Below, piece after piece: positions 29,442 to 40,422 of a DNA stretch of 64,000 nt. Under the pieces are notes generated by a model that was given only the letters and a program-made list of their open reading frames with translations, made no database searches and was not told where the DNA came from. Each line of letters opens with the position of its first letter. Within the stretch, counting starts at the first letter, position 1. The translations under genes and the position numbers were made by a program. This DNA is from Saccharomyces mikatae IFO 1815 (lineage: Eukaryota; Ascomycota; Saccharomycetes; Saccharomycetales; Saccharomycetaceae), in the NCBI RefSeq assembly GCF_947241705.1, contig NC_079264.1, forward strand, positions 186,001-250,000, read 5' to 3'.

Positions 29442-29926
29442 AATATCTTGACTCCGTAGTTGGCTTTTATAACTCTATTATATGAAAGTATGTGTATGGT
29501 CTTTCGTCTTTTACTCATCGCATCGCTAACTGGGCAATTTTTCACTTTTTTTTATTGAGCAAGCAATTTAGAAGTCAGTCAAAAGGCTTGACATCAGGTA
29601 AGAAACAAAGACAAAAAACAAGCGCCTGCACTGTTTACGCCAAGACCGTTGAATTCGCACATTTCGAACAGTGCTATAATTGATATATCATTGTATATAT
29701 GAACATCATTGTATTCTTTTTACCGCCCTCAAGGCTCTTATCGTAAGAAACTCATCAATCATCTCACACGACATTATTATTTGTTAAAAAATTTTCTCGA
29801 GGATTTTTCACTTGAAAAACAAAACTTGCGATGGCAACAAATGATATGTAGTATGTTGAACGATGTGTCATCTGATCAATAAAAGCTTAGACAGATATAT
29901 CAGCAAGGCAGGAAAATAGAACAGAG
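29442..29926. other. Intergenic: divergent promoter of AIR1 and THS1
   Basis: 485 bp. AT-rich; a plus-strand open frame of 63 codons (29492-29683) has no family resemblance. The THS1-proximal part contains a purine-rich leader just before the ATG, common in highly expressed genes. I see no consensus Gcn4 or Rap1 site. Confidence 0.4.
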
Positions 29927-32131
29927 ATGAGTGCTAGTGAAGCAGGTGTTGCTGAGCAGGTTAAAAAGTTGTCTGTCAAGGACAATGGTAAGGATGCCGT
30001 AAAACCAAACAAGAAGGATAACAAAAAATCCAAGCAACAGTCCTTGTACTTGGATCCTGAACCAGTCTTCATTGAAGAAAGAACCGAAATGTTTGATAGA
30101 CTGCAAAAGGAATACAACGATAAAGTTGCTTCTTTGCCGCGTGTTCCATTGAAGATCGTCCTGAAGGATGGTGCCGTTAAGGAGGCCACTTCTTGGGAAA
30201 CTACTCCAATGGATATTGCCAAGGGAATCTCAAAGTCTTTGGCAGACAGATTATGTATTTCTAAGGTTAACGGCCAATTATGGGATTTAGACAGACCATT
30301 TGAAGGCGAAGCTGATGAAGAAATCAAACTTGAATTACTAGATTTCGAATCAGAAGAAGGTAAAAAGGTCTTTTGGCATTCTTCTGCTCACGTTTTGGGT
30401 GAATCTTGTGAGTGTCATCTAGGTGCACATATATGTTTGGGTCCCCCAACCGATGACGGTTTCTTTTATGAAATGGCTGTTAGAGATAGTATGAAAGATA
30501 TTTCTGAATCTCCAGAAAGAACTGTCTCACAAGCTGATTTTCCAGCATTGGAAGGTGTTGCCAAGAACGTTATCAAGCAAAAGCAAAGATTTGAAAGACT
30601 GGTTATGTCTAAGGAAGATCTTTTGAAAATGTTCCACTATTCGAAATATAAGACCTATTTGGTTCAAACCAAAGTTCCAGATGGAGGTGCCACCACCGTA
30701 TACCGTTGTGGTAAATTGATTGATTTATGTGTTGGCCCTCATATCCCTCATACTGGGCGCATTAAAGCCTTCAAATTATTAAAGAACTCTTCATGTTATT
30801 TCTTGGGTGATGCTACAAACGACTCTTTACAAAGAGTGTATGGTATCTCCTTCCCAGATAAAAAACTCATGGATGCTCATTTGAAGTTCTTGGCTGAAGC
30901 CTCTATGAGGGATCACAGAAAGATCGGTAAAGAACAAGAATTGTTCTTATTCAATGAAATGTCTCCGGGTTCTTGTTTCTGGTTACCTCATGGTACCAGA
31001 ATCTACAACACCTTGGTCGACTTATTAAGAACAGAATATCGTAAGAGGGGTTACGAAGAAGTTATCACACCTAATATGTACAACTCCAAGTTGTGGGAAA
31101 CTTCAGGTCATTGGGCGAATTACAAAGAGAACATGTTCACTTTTGAGGTAGAAAAGGAAACCTTTGGTTTGAAACCAATGAACTGTCCGGGTCATTGTTT
31201 GATGTTCAAGTCTAGAGAACGTTCTTATAGAGAATTGCCATGGAGAGTTGCTGACTTTGGTGTTATCCACAGGAATGAATTTTCTGGTGCTTTGTCAGGT
31301 TTGACTCGTGTCAGAAGATTCCAACAAGACGATGCTCATATCTTCTGTACTCATGATCAAATTGAATCAGAAATTGAAAATATTTTCAACTTCTTGCAAT
31401 ACATTTACGGTGTCTTTGGGTTTGAATTCAAAATGGAATTATCTACCAGACCAGAAAAGTATGTTGGTAAGATCGAAACCTGGGATGCTGCTGAATCAAA
31501 ATTAGAATCAGCCCTAAGAAAATGGGGCGGTAACTGGGAAATCAACGCAGGTGACGGTGCTTTCTACGGTCCAAAGATTGACATTATGATTTCTGATGCT
31601 TTGAGAAGATGGCATCAGTGCGCCACTATCCAATTAGATTTCCAATTACCAAATAGATTTGAATTGGAATTCAAGTCTAAAGATCAAGATAGTGAGAGTT
31701 ATGAAAGACCAGTTATGATTCATCGTGCTATTTTGGGGTCTGTTGAAAGAATGACCGCCATTTTGACCGAGCATTTTGCCGGCAAATGGCCATTCTGGTT
31801 ATCCCCACGTCAAGTTTTGGTTGTCCCAGTTGGTGTTAAGTACCAAGGATACGCTGAAGACGTCCGTAACAAGTTACACAATGCTGGTTTCTATGCTGAT
31901 GTTGACTTGACCGGTAACACTTTACAAAAGAAAGTTAGAAACGGTCAAATGCTGAAATACAATTTCATTTTCATTGTTGGTGAGCAAGAAATGAATGAAA
32001 AATCTGTTAACATTAGAAACAGAGATGTTATGGAACAACAGGGTAAGAATGCCACTGTTTCTGTTGAAGAAGTTTTGGAACTGTTGAAGAACTTAAAAGA
32101 TGAAAAGAGAGGTGATAACGTCTTAGCTTAA
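29927..32131 (+). CDS. THS1: Cytoplasmic threonyl-tRNA synthetase
   Basis: Class II aminoacyl-tRNA synthetase charging cytoplasmic tRNA-Thr; essential. The 734 residues equal S. cerevisiae. Domains in order: a Lys-rich N-terminal extension, a TGS domain at about 73-140, and an editing domain with HSSAH at 151-155 and the distal Cys in [10 protein letters not shown]. The catalytic core follows, with zinc ligands in MNCPGHC and motif 2 around [11 protein letters not shown], and last an HGTP anticodon-binding domain from about 625. Codon use is strongly biased to preferred codons (GGT, AGA, TTG), fitting high expression. Confidence 0.98.
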   Translation: MSASEAGVAEQVKKLSVKDNGKDAVKPNKKDNKKSKQQSLYLDPEPVFIEERTEMFDRLQKEYNDKVASLPRVPLKIVLKDGAVKEATSWETTPMDIAKGISKSLADRLCISKVNGQLWDLDRPFEGEADEEIKLELLDFESEEGKKVFWHSSAHVLGESCECHLGAHICLGPPTDDGFFYEMAVRDSMKDISESPERTVSQADFPALEGVAKNVIKQKQRFERLVMSKEDLLKMFHYSKYKTYLVQTKVPDGGATTVYRCGKLIDLCVGPHIPHTGRIKAFKLLKNSSCYFLGDATNDSLQRVYGISFPDKKLMDAHLKFLAEASMRDHRKIGKEQELFLFNEMSPGSCFWLPHGTRIYNTLVDLLRTEYRKRGYEEVITPNMYNSKLWETSGHWANYKENMFTFEVEKETFGLKPMNCPGHCLMFKSRERSYRELPWRVADFGVIHRNEFSGALSGLTRVRRFQQDDAHIFCTHDQIESEIENIFNFLQYIYGVFGFEFKMELSTRPEKYVGKIETWDAAESKLESALRKWGGNWEINAGDGAFYGPKIDIMISDALRRWHQCATIQLDFQLPNRFELEFKSKDQDSESYERPVMIHRAILGSVERMTAILTEHFAGKWPFWLSPRQVLVVPVGVKYQGYAEDVRNKLHNAGFYADVDLTGNTLQKKVRNGQMLKYNFIFIVGEQEMNEKSVNIRNRDVMEQQGKNATVSVEEVLELLKNLKDEKRGDNVLA

Positions 32132-32448
32132 TGAGATTTTATGTAGTTAGAGTTTAACTTATTTAATTTATGTTTTGTAGAGAATAAATGAGTATGATGC
32201 CAAAATCTTTTTACTGCCTGGTATTCTCGGGTAATCCTTTTCTATTCAAAATAATGTGCGTCAAAACGACCTAAAGTAAGAATCAATTAATTCAAATGGC
32301 GGTCAACCAGTAATGTAAACATAAGAGATGTTTTAAAAACAATTTCAGGAACCCGCTACTAAGTTTTGTATAAATACATACAAATATATATACGATTCAT
32401 TAAGGATTTTACCCTCAACCAACAATGTGTTTTTTCACACAGCACCTT
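32132..32448. other. Intergenic between the convergent THS1 and RCI37, with an ARS-consensus match
   Basis: 317 bp where two 3' ends meet. It contains atttatgtttt at 32166-32176, a perfect 11/11 match to the ARS consensus WTTTAYRTTTW, listed separately. The A/T-rich tatatacg segment near 32390 is a likely poly(A) efficiency element. No gene is seen. Confidence 0.45.
32166..32176 (+). other. Candidate ARS consensus sequence (ACS)
   Basis: atttatgtttt matches the 11-bp ORC-binding ACS at all positions and lies in a convergent intergenic region, a frequent setting for origins. Perfect ACS matches outnumber real origins many-fold, so this is only a candidate. Confidence 0.2.
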
Positions 32449-33405
32449 TTAAGAATGATTTTTGCCGTTTCTGCCGCCTTGCAGTATGGATCGATGTTCA
32501 TCTTCAGGGAATGGATCATTGGTAGCATTACTTTCGTCAGAAAACCCTGAGATAAACACATCAGAGCCATCTATTGAAGAGTCCATTTCTTGTGTCTGTT
32601 TTCCACTGGAGTTTCTTATATTTTCCCATGATGAAACTGAGTCATTGTCGCCGTTCCTGATTCTCTCCCAGGAAGACTGCAAATGACTGTTGTCTTGGCC
32701 TTCATTTACTGAGCCAGTAGCCCCTTTATTGTTATTACGATACAGACCTATAGGATCTCTTTGGTTCATAAAAGGCGAGCCATGGAATAAACCGCCCTTT
32801 TTCATTTGCTGTAGTTTGACTTTTGGATCTGGCAACCTTCTTTCTGGATTTTGGTACGTGATATAAAAGTACATCGACCATCTTGAGGGAGAGCCTAAAT
32901 CTAAAAGATGCATCATCTCATACTGTCTTTGGTTTCTCGACACCTCCTTTGTTTGCCCCGGTGGTATGGCTTCAAAATCGTTATCACCATATTTATTAGT
33001 GTAGTTATCCTTCAAGACGCCTGTAGGGTCGCGTTCACTTAATTGTCGTGCATACATAGACCTACCGGCGACGTTTGTAGCGAAAAACAGAGCCATTACG
33101 CCCAAGACAAAATTTCTAGGTACTTTTACACCCTTAATAGTCTTAGTCTTATAGTAACGATAGGCAAACGGAGTGAAAAACACTGCTGAAAACCCCATCC
33201 AGCCTCCCCACATCTCTGCTTTTGCAATAGACCTATACGCCTTCGACAGCTCCAGTCTGTCTCTTGCATCTAGTAGTTCATCTTTCTCATGGAACTCAAT
33301 AGCCTTTTCATAAGCCTTTCTGAACCAAGGTCTCTTCATAAAAGGTAATTCATGATCCGTTTCCTGCCCACTTTGAGCATTCTGTCCTTCTTCCTTTCCC
33401 AACAT
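32449..33405 (-). CDS. RCI37: Rci37, mitochondrial protein linked to the respiratory chain
   Basis: Orthologue of YIL077C. From the ATG at 33405 it has 318 residues; the frame opens two codons earlier at a TTG, and S. cerevisiae is about 320. Two hydrophobic segments are visible near residues 71-87 (WMGFSAVFFTPFAYRYY) and 100-116 (NFVLGVMALFFATNVAG), joined by a basic loop. A long hydrophilic C-terminus rich in Asn, Asp and Ser follows. The S. cerevisiae protein is mitochondrial and was named for its association with respiratory-chain complexes. No enzymatic motif is seen. Confidence 0.9.
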   Translation of the reverse strand: MLGKEEGQNAQSGQETDHELPFMKRPWFRKAYEKAIEFHEKDELLDARDRLELSKAYRSIAKAEMWGGWMGFSAVFFTPFAYRYYKTKTIKGVKVPRNFVLGVMALFFATNVAGRSMYARQLSERDPTGVLKDNYTNKYGDNDFEAIPPGQTKEVSRNQRQYEMMHLLDLGSPSRWSMYFYITYQNPERRLPDPKVKLQQMKKGGLFHGSPFMNQRDPIGLYRNNNKGATGSVNEGQDNSHLQSSWERIRNGDNDSVSSWENIRNSSGKQTQEMDSSIDGSDVFISGFSDESNATNDPFPEDEHRSILQGGRNGKNHS

Positions 33406-34159
33406 TGCCAATTACTTCATTCTCTAGTAGACATTAGACTTCTCAAAAAAAGACTATAAGCAATAACTCGTTCTAAAAACGGATATTTCGAAGTTTTATC
33501 CTGCATCGAAGTAAATCATTCGCTCTGTCACATTGGTTCATGAGGCTTTCACCCTTACTTTACGTAAACCCGCGGAAATAAAGTCTTTCTTTCTTGGCCG
33601 CCAAAAAAAAAAACGGCAATAAGACGGAAATAAAATCATATCACTATGGACGTAATATCCTATTCTGGATATATACGGTAACTGATAAAATATCGTCTTT
33701 TCGAGGAAGAGCTAGAATGGTGATGCCAGTGTCAATGGGAGTGATGGCTAAAGTCTACTGAAATGGAGCATGTCATTGCATTCTACGACACTTCAACTGC
33801 TATACACAGTACGGTGTACAATAATTGGTGAAAGGGAGCTTGGAAGTAGCTCTAACGTAACGATCAAAGCCCCAATAATCTCACTTTTATGAGCACGATT
33901 GAAATAGAGATATTCTGTTCAGTTAGGGCAGGACTATTCCCTTAAGATCGTTTTGCCTTTATATATATATGCGTAACACATCTTGTATGATGCCGTATAC
34001 TATTTTTAAATTTTGAGGTCTTCTTGTATTTTTGTTGATTCTTAGTAGTTTTTTGTAAAGCGAAAAAGTAAAGCTATTACAGAAAAACACGTTAAGATAT
34101 GTTCGTAAGTACGCATTATTAAGGGTTCGGTAAGGAACATAAAAACTAGGAAGGGAGCC
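33406..34159. other. Intergenic: divergent promoter of RCI37 and SEC28
   Basis: 754 bp. It contains ttggccgccaa at 33594-33604, which includes a GGCGGC core like URS1/Ume6 sites and is followed by a poly(A) run, and the TATA-like ttatatatatatgc at 33959-33972. A minus-strand open frame at 33959-34210 overlaps the SEC28 start and is a shadow. No gene or LTR seen. Confidence 0.45.
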
Positions 34160-35050
34160 ATGGATTACTTTAGTGTCAAGCAGAACTACTATACGGGGAA
34201 CTTCGTGCAATGTTTGCAGGAAATAGAGAAGTTTAACAAGGTCACAGATAACACGTTATTGTTTTACAAGGCTAAGACTCTTTTAGCGTTAAGTCAATAC
34301 CAACCACAAGATCCCACTTCTAAGCTTGGAAAAGCGCTGGACTTGTACGTCCAGTTCTTAGATACAAAAGATATCACTGAATTAGAGGGTTTGTTAAAGG
34401 ATAAACAAAGTTCGCCATATGAGTTACACCTTTTGGCCAGTGCTCAAGCTATCTTGGGTGACTTGGATGCAAGTTTGGAGACATGTGTGGAAGGTATCGA
34501 CAATGATGAGGTGGAAGGAACTACTGAATTATTGCTACTTGCCATCGAGGTTGCTTTGTTGAACAACCAGGTCTCTACTGCTTCCACTATCTTTGACAAC
34601 TACACTAATGCTGTTGAAGATGGCATTGCTGGTGACAACGAAATGATTTTGAACCTTGCTGAATCGTATATTAAATTTGCCACTAACAAGGAAACAGCGA
34701 CATCCAATTTTTACTACTATGAGGAGCTCTCCCAAACCTTTCCTACTTGGAAAACCCAGTTAGGGTTGCTAAATTTGCACTTGCAACAAAGAAACATAGC
34801 TGAGGCTCAGGGTATTGTCGATTTATTGCTTTCTGACTACTATAGCGTTGAACAAAAAGAAAATGCTGCATTGTACAAACCTGCTTTCTTGGCAAACCAA
34901 ATCACGCTTGCTCTTATGCAAGGCCTTGATACTGAAGACCTGACAAACCAATTGGTAGATCTAGATCATGAGCATGCATTCATCAAACATCACCAAGAAA
35001 TCGACGCAAAATTTGATGAATTAGTGGAAAAATATGATCTTTCGAAGTAA
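34160..35050 (+). CDS. SEC28: Epsilon-COP subunit of the COPI coat
   Basis: Component of coatomer, working with alpha-COP (Ret1) in retrograde Golgi-to-ER transport. The 296 residues equal S. cerevisiae. The protein is an all-helical TPR-like solenoid; helical pairs such as YELHLLASAQAILGDLDASL (about 91-110) and LLNLHLQQRNIAEAQGIVDL are visible. The start MDYFSVKQNYYTGNF is the family start. ATG at 34160 in an agccatgg context. Confidence 0.95.
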   Translation: MDYFSVKQNYYTGNFVQCLQEIEKFNKVTDNTLLFYKAKTLLALSQYQPQDPTSKLGKALDLYVQFLDTKDITELEGLLKDKQSSPYELHLLASAQAILGDLDASLETCVEGIDNDEVEGTTELLLLAIEVALLNNQVSTASTIFDNYTNAVEDGIAGDNEMILNLAESYIKFATNKETATSNFYYYEELSQTFPTWKTQLGLLNLHLQQRNIAEAQGIVDLLLSDYYSVEQKENAALYKPAFLANQITLALMQGLDTEDLTNQLVDLDHEHAFIKHHQEIDAKFDELVEKYDLSK

Positions 35051-35311
35051 TTTATATAGTATTTCATGTCAAACAGGAATTGAAACTCAAGTGGGTCATA
35101 TATATGCGTATATATTATTTTGATGAGGCGAATAACAATGGCACTATACATGAAGTGATATTATTTGGTTCACTAGAATTATGGGCAAAGTACCTAAAAG
35201 TAGGGAAAAAAGTGATTCAATGATTTATTATAAATATATGTACACTGTAGTATTTATTTCCTGGCATTTTAAATTGGTTCCTTATTTTTGTACGATTATG
35301 CATCCTTGAGT

Positions 35312-38164
35312 TTAAGCATTTGGAAAATCGACATTTTCTTCAACCTTAAATGGTGTTGGAAGTGGAGCATTAACATCCTTCATTTGTCTGACAGTTTCGA
35401 TGAGCTCTATGGGTTCTTTAGGTTCCTTATCTCTTAAAACCACCACTCCGTTGTTTCCTTTGAATTTGCGTACAGGAACAAACCTGTCCTCCTTAATAAA
35501 GGAAATATATCTTGATTGTTGTGGCAGTATACGGGTCATGTTATTGACCTTATAAGGCTTTGAAGAGTATTTATTCTTGTAGAATTCTTCATCACTTTCT
35601 TTTGTTTCCTTTATACCTTTTTTTTCTGCCTCGCTTTCCTTTTCCTTTTCCTCTCGTTCTTTTTCTTCTCGTTCTTTTTTCTTTTCTTCTTCATTAGAAC
35701 CCTTTTCCTTCTTTGTCTTCTTTGCTCTTGCTTTGGCTCTTGCTGTGGTGGAAAGGACTGCAGTTGCTACCTTTTCCACTTCTTTGCCACTAGATTCTTC
35801 ATACATTTTTGGATAACTGAATGCTTCCTCTTTAGCATAGCAGTTCATTTGGAATTTAGGTATAGCTTGATCAGTACCGCGGATACCAATGACTGTTGTT
35901 GGTGTGAAAGAGAGAGACAAAAAGTGGGACAGTGGGAACCAGTACCAAAACTGTGAGAACATAACCAAACCAACCACAGATTTGGTATCCAAAGTACCTG
36001 TATCCGCATTTTCTAACTGAATTGTTACATTACGCCCTCCTGCATTCATTATACCTTGCGCCACACATGCACCGAATTTAGCTAAACCTTCTTGGTGTTT
36101 ATTTGTAATTACATTCAAAAAATTCTTGTTGATCTCGGCAACTTGAGGGTTTAGTTTCTCTGTTTGTTGGATTAAAATCAAAGACAAAGCAATCATAGCG
36201 GCTTGACGAACAAAATCTACCGGATCCTTTGTTAATGGATCTAACACGTCAATAGCTGATTGTAGACCTTTACCAGCACAGGCAATCCCAAGCGCGAAGG
36301 CAGTACCACATCTAACATGAGCATTATGCGACTCAGATAGAAGTTGCACAATCCTTGGTACAGTAGTATAATCACGTAAGAGAACAAACCCCAGTGCAAT
36401 GACTGCTGCTCTCCTAACGTCGTCGTTAGAATCTGAAACAGCAACATGCAGCAACCTCTTGACGGCTGAATTATTGCCTGTACCTGCATAAGCTAACGCA
36501 ATTGTGAAAGCACCACCATAACGTAATAAAGACTCATCACTTGCTAACATTTTGACAATTAAACCATCAGCTAGCTCTTGACGGCCGTAATTTATCAAGG
36601 CTAAACCAACAGCTAAACCACGAGTAATATTGCCATGCTGGGTCTCTTGAGAGTACGTAAACATATCATGAATTGCTTCAGACTTACCAGTGCCTAACAT
36701 ACAAAGACCCATACCTAATGCTGCAGCTTCTCCAGATGTAGCAGAGTCGTTGTAAAGAACTTCCTTTAAGGCTTCATAGACTTCAATATTAGCTGAGCCC
36801 ATACCGGCAAGGCCAATACCTAATGAAGCACCATGTAGCAAAACATCTACGTCTTCATCACCTGTAGTTCCACTGTTCTCTACTATAATGTTTTTCAAGT
36901 AGTCAGTAGTGTCACGACCAAAGCCAGCGTAAATTAGGCCTAAACCGTACAATGAACCACCTTTGATAAATCTAGAAGAGGCTCGACTGCCTGGTAAATA
37001 AGGGGCCATGACTTTTTTACCCTCCAACAAATTACCTTTATGGATGACACCTAATGAGGCTGTAGCTGTGAACTTCGCCCAGTTTTGAGCTTTTCCTAAC
37101 CATGGCAAGTTCGCCTTTATGAACGAATTGTCAGTCGTACCAGCGTGCATAAATCCGTTAGCAACACTGACAGCTGTATGGAATAGAGAAAACTTCCCAT
37201 CCAAAGCTGATTTAGACTTATTGAGAAGTCCAATGTCAATGTTCTTATTATTCAAAAGGAAGGTATTGTAATAATCACAAGTCGGTAGACCAGACAGAAT
37301 ATTCAATAAGGCGGAATCGTAACCCTGGGCAGTCAATTCAGTTACCAATATCTCGAGCAACTGTTGAGATGCAGAGGAAACTAAATCGAACGCAATTTGG
37401 GCCGACAACCCTTCATCATTTTCTTCCTTCAATTTTCTAAACAGCTGGAGGGCTAATTCAGCATCATTCAAATTTACAACTACTTTATTAAGTGTCAAAT
37501 AATCGCAATTAGACATATTCATTAGAAAATCAAAAGATTTTCTTAATATTGCGGATCTAAACTTGGAATTTGTTACAGTGGTTATAGCAAGGGTCAGTAA
37601 GTAATTGATAGTTTTAACATTTTCAGGAGCAGAATCCTGATCCATTTTGTTTTTTAGAGCACTCTCAATAATATCTAATCTAAACCCTTCTAGAGCAATT
37701 CCTAATGCTAATTTCAGCTCTGACGCCTTTAAACACTTTTCTATCATTCGCTCAAAAATGGACGTCAATTTTGGGTCAATGGTGTTCTTAGTGTAAAATA
37801 GCTCGTCCTTAGTGTATTGCTTGGATGCCTTTTGGACATACATCTCAATACTCTTTGAAACTATAGTTTCGACAAATTGGGACTGTTCATCTATATCAAA
37901 ACGATCCTCTGCAGCAAGTGCATACTTCACTGCAGATTCATATTCACCAAGGTTGTAATAAACTTTTGAGGCAATCAAAGCAGCCATTTCACGATCAGAA
38001 AAGGTATCGTCATCATACAATGCTTCAATATCCGGCAATTCATTCGAGATCTCGGACCATAGTTGGTCTACGACATTATTTATAGACTCTAAGGCATATG
38101 TTTTAACTGAATCTTGGCTCTCTCTCAATAGCGCTAAAAGTGGAGCGGCAGTGGTCAAGGACAT
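35312..38164 (-). CDS. RPN2: Rpn2, regulatory subunit of the 26S proteasome
   Basis: Largest non-ATPase subunit (PSMD1) of the proteasome base; scaffold that binds Rpn13. 950 residues, against 945 in S. cerevisiae. Proteasome/cyclosome (PC) repeats run from about residue 365 to 745, visible as GSLYGLGLIYAG, HGASLGIGLAGMG, ALGMGLCMLGTG and RGLAVGLALI. Near residues 805-850 is a long KEKE-type charged run of Lys and Glu. An Rpn4 PACE site lies about 110 bp upstream of the ATG. It converges on SEC28. Confidence 0.97.
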   Translation of the reverse strand: MSLTTAAPLLALLRESQDSVKTYALESINNVVDQLWSEISNELPDIEALYDDDTFSDREMAALIASKVYYNLGEYESAVKYALAAEDRFDIDEQSQFVETIVSKSIEMYVQKASKQYTKDELFYTKNTIDPKLTSIFERMIEKCLKASELKLALGIALEGFRLDIIESALKNKMDQDSAPENVKTINYLLTLAITTVTNSKFRSAILRKSFDFLMNMSNCDYLTLNKVVVNLNDAELALQLFRKLKEENDEGLSAQIAFDLVSSASQQLLEILVTELTAQGYDSALLNILSGLPTCDYYNTFLLNNKNIDIGLLNKSKSALDGKFSLFHTAVSVANGFMHAGTTDNSFIKANLPWLGKAQNWAKFTATASLGVIHKGNLLEGKKVMAPYLPGSRASSRFIKGGSLYGLGLIYAGFGRDTTDYLKNIIVENSGTTGDEDVDVLLHGASLGIGLAGMGSANIEVYEALKEVLYNDSATSGEAAALGMGLCMLGTGKSEAIHDMFTYSQETQHGNITRGLAVGLALINYGRQELADGLIVKMLASDESLLRYGGAFTIALAYAGTGNNSAVKRLLHVAVSDSNDDVRRAAVIALGFVLLRDYTTVPRIVQLLSESHNAHVRCGTAFALGIACAGKGLQSAIDVLDPLTKDPVDFVRQAAMIALSLILIQQTEKLNPQVAEINKNFLNVITNKHQEGLAKFGACVAQGIMNAGGRNVTIQLENADTGTLDTKSVVGLVMFSQFWYWFPLSHFLSLSFTPTTVIGIRGTDQAIPKFQMNCYAKEEAFSYPKMYEESSGKEVEKVATAVLSTTARAKARAKKTKKEKGSNEEEKKKEREEKEREEKEKESEAEKKGIKETKESDEEFYKNKYSSKPYKVNNMTRILPQQSRYISFIKEDRFVPVRKFKGNNGVVVLRDKEPKEPIELIETVRQMKDVNAPLPTPFKVEENVDFPNA

Positions 38165-38562
38165 CTTTTCCAGTAATATTTGAACTCAATCTACTCCGGG
38201 TGGTCTTTGATTAGATAGAGTTCCACAATTTTTTCCCTTAAACTCAAAGCATTACTTATATGTATCAAGTTTTGCCACCGAAAATGAATGAAATTCGACC
38301 CTACTCCTGTTGAAAAGTCAAACAAGATTACCCGCACCATAATTCTGAATATTGGCACTATATTAAAGAAGCTTGAACGACAATACTCCGTCCATCAGAA
38401 AACCAAGCTTAATGTAACATAACAACAATCAATGTTTTGAATGTTTATCACTAGTTTTGTCTTGGGCGGGGGAATTAGATGGAATACCATAAAATAATGG
38501 AAGGACTGTAAATTTTTATATACAAATCTATACTCATATATATATATATGTCAGGTAATCAA
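38165..38562. other. Intergenic: RPN2 promoter and SER33 3' flank
   Basis: 398 bp. It holds the PACE element (38271-38279), poly-T tracts near the RPN2 start and an (at)n run at 38537-38549 near the SER33 stop. Nothing else is recognised. Confidence 0.5.
38271..38279 (-). promoter_or_regulatory. PACE (Rpn4 binding) element upstream of RPN2
   Basis: Plus-strand tttgccacc is GGTGGCAAA on the minus strand, a perfect 9-bp proteasome-associated control element, 107 bp upstream of the RPN2 ATG and in its sense direction. Rpn4 uses this element to co-regulate proteasome genes. Confidence 0.85.
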
Positions 38563-39972
38563 TCAGTATAAAAGTCTGATGGAAACTTTGGCGGAAGTTT
38601 GATTCAGCTTTTCATAAATATCCTTGATTTCACTTTGGTTAACAGATGAGATGTCCGCCATTAAGTATGCGATCTCACCATGAGAATCTGAAAATTGTTT
38701 CTCGATATTGTGGTCGGATAAGATATCATTAACTGTCTTCAAAACACCAGGAACGTTACGATGAATATATAAGACACGTACTGTGTTCTCTTGATCGTAA
38801 TCCAAAGACTTCAGGCTGACTTCTGGGAAGTTCACAGAACCCACAGAGTTACCTTCATTAATATATTTGGATAAGGATGTTGCCACCTCAATACCAATGG
38901 CACTTTGGGCTTCTTCAGTAGAGCCACCAATATGAGGTGTCAAGATAATATTTGGCAATGACACTAATTCAGAAGTCCAAGTATTCAAATCATCGTTGAA
39001 GGAGCCTTCACCATTCTTGGCCGGTTCGTGAGGATAAACGTCCAAAGCAGCCCCAGCAATTTTGTTGGCTTTCATAGCTTGGATTAAGGAAGGAATATCC
39101 ACGACAGTACCTCTTGAAGCATTGATCACATAAGCTCCATCCTTCATAGCAGCAAATTGTGGAGCAGATAACATATTTTCAGTCTCAGAAGTAGCTGGTA
39201 CATGTAATGTTACGAAATCAGACTTATTCAACAATTCATCCAGAGTAGAAACTTGTCTGGCAGTACCTAAGGCCATGATTGTTACAATGTCGTAGTACAG
39301 CACGTGCAGACCCATGGCTTCTGCAAGCACTGATAACTGGGAACCGATATGACCATACCCAATAATACCAAGAGTTTTTCCTCTTACTTCCCAACATCTA
39401 GCAGCAACCTTATTCCATGTGCCTGTATGCAATTCAATGGATCTGTCACCTAATTGTCTTGCCAAACTAATGATCTCACCAATGACCAATTCTGCTACTG
39501 ATCTCGAGTTGGAAAAAGGTGAATTGAAAACAGCAATACCTTTACTGGCAGCATATTTCAAATCTACTTGATTGGTACCGATGCAAAAACAACCAACGCA
39601 AACCAGATTTCTAGCGTGCTGCAGTACTTTTTCAGTTAATCTAGTTTTTGACCTGATTCCGATGGCATGTACATCCTTGATTCTTTCAATCAATTCATCC
39701 TCAGGCAGGGATGACTTGTGAAATTCTACTTGATAGCCCTGGTCTTTGAAGATTTTGATTGCAGTTGGGTTGACATTTTCCAACAGTAAAATCTTCATAT
39801 CACCAGTAGAAAAAGGTTTTAAAGCCTTTGGTTGCTTTGTAATGCTTACACGGCGAGGTAGCGTATTCATAAATGACTGAGTTGGTGAGGTTGAGACTGC
39901 ACCTGGAGAACCAGAAAAGTTCATAGCACGTTGGAATGAATCTTGCAAATTATCGGTAGCTAGGTTAGACAT
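38563..39972 (-). CDS. SER33: 3-phosphoglycerate dehydrogenase
   Basis: First committed step of serine and glycine synthesis: NAD-dependent oxidation of 3-phosphoglycerate to 3-phosphohydroxypyruvate. 469 residues as in S. cerevisiae; SER3 is the paralogue, and SER33 is assigned by gene order. After a 50-residue extension come the catalytic and NAD domains. GIRSKTRLTEKVLQ and the glycine loop GIIGYGHIGSQ are visible. The active-site His is in LTPHIGGSTEEAQ. A C-terminal ACT domain (VLYIHRNVPGVLKTVNDIL) is the serine feedback sensor. A Cbf1-type CACGTGAC lies about 290 bp upstream. Confidence 0.95.
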   Translation of the reverse strand: MSNLATDNLQDSFQRAMNFSGSPGAVSTSPTQSFMNTLPRRVSITKQPKALKPFSTGDMKILLLENVNPTAIKIFKDQGYQVEFHKSSLPEDELIERIKDVHAIGIRSKTRLTEKVLQHARNLVCVGCFCIGTNQVDLKYAASKGIAVFNSPFSNSRSVAELVIGEIISLARQLGDRSIELHTGTWNKVAARCWEVRGKTLGIIGYGHIGSQLSVLAEAMGLHVLYYDIVTIMALGTARQVSTLDELLNKSDFVTLHVPATSETENMLSAPQFAAMKDGAYVINASRGTVVDIPSLIQAMKANKIAGAALDVYPHEPAKNGEGSFNDDLNTWTSELVSLPNIILTPHIGGSTEEAQSAIGIEVATSLSKYINEGNSVGSVNFPEVSLKSLDYDQENTVRVLYIHRNVPGVLKTVNDILSDHNIEKQFSDSHGEIAYLMADISSVNQSEIKDIYEKLNQTSAKVSIRLLY

Positions 39973-40422
39973 TTTAAGGAAGAGAAACCAGAATCGGTGT
40001 GATTTACTTTTCCAATGTTAGAGTGGTGTATAGCAAAAATTGGTGCGAAATATTTTTCGCTGTAGTGACTTACAAACCTCTTATGTACTAAAGTTAGAAA
40101 TTTAAGAAGTTGCTCATGATGGTGACTCGTTCTTAGCATGAAGAATCTAGCCCACAATTAAACTGAGCGCTGCCCGGCTGACCGCCAAATTTTTCGATTC
40201 AGAAAAAATGTGGCATTTTGAGTTTTTGGTGCATAAACAAAGGTGTACTATTAATCGCTTGGCACGTGACATTATGAAAAACAATAGCATTTGCTTGCTA
40301 TGGTAGACTTTATCGCTAGAAAGTCTTTCAAACTAAACTCCTCGGCACGGACACAGCAAGGAATGTAGAGGAATTGAAGGGGTTTCAACCATATATAAAA
40401 TAGTCAGTTGAACAAATAGAAT
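39973..40422. other. Intergenic: SER33 promoter and SPO22 3' flank
   Basis: 450 bp. It holds the Cbf1 E-box (40263-40270) and a G/C-richer patch at about 40165-40190 (gcgctgcccggctgaccgcc), likely protein-binding. No gene recognised. Confidence 0.45.
40263..40270. promoter_or_regulatory. Cbf1-type E-box upstream of SER33
   Basis: CACGTGAC, the preferred Cbf1 site, about 290 bp upstream of the SER33 ATG. Cbf1 with Met4/Met28 links sulfur and serine metabolism. The site is seen; its use is inferred. Confidence 0.55.
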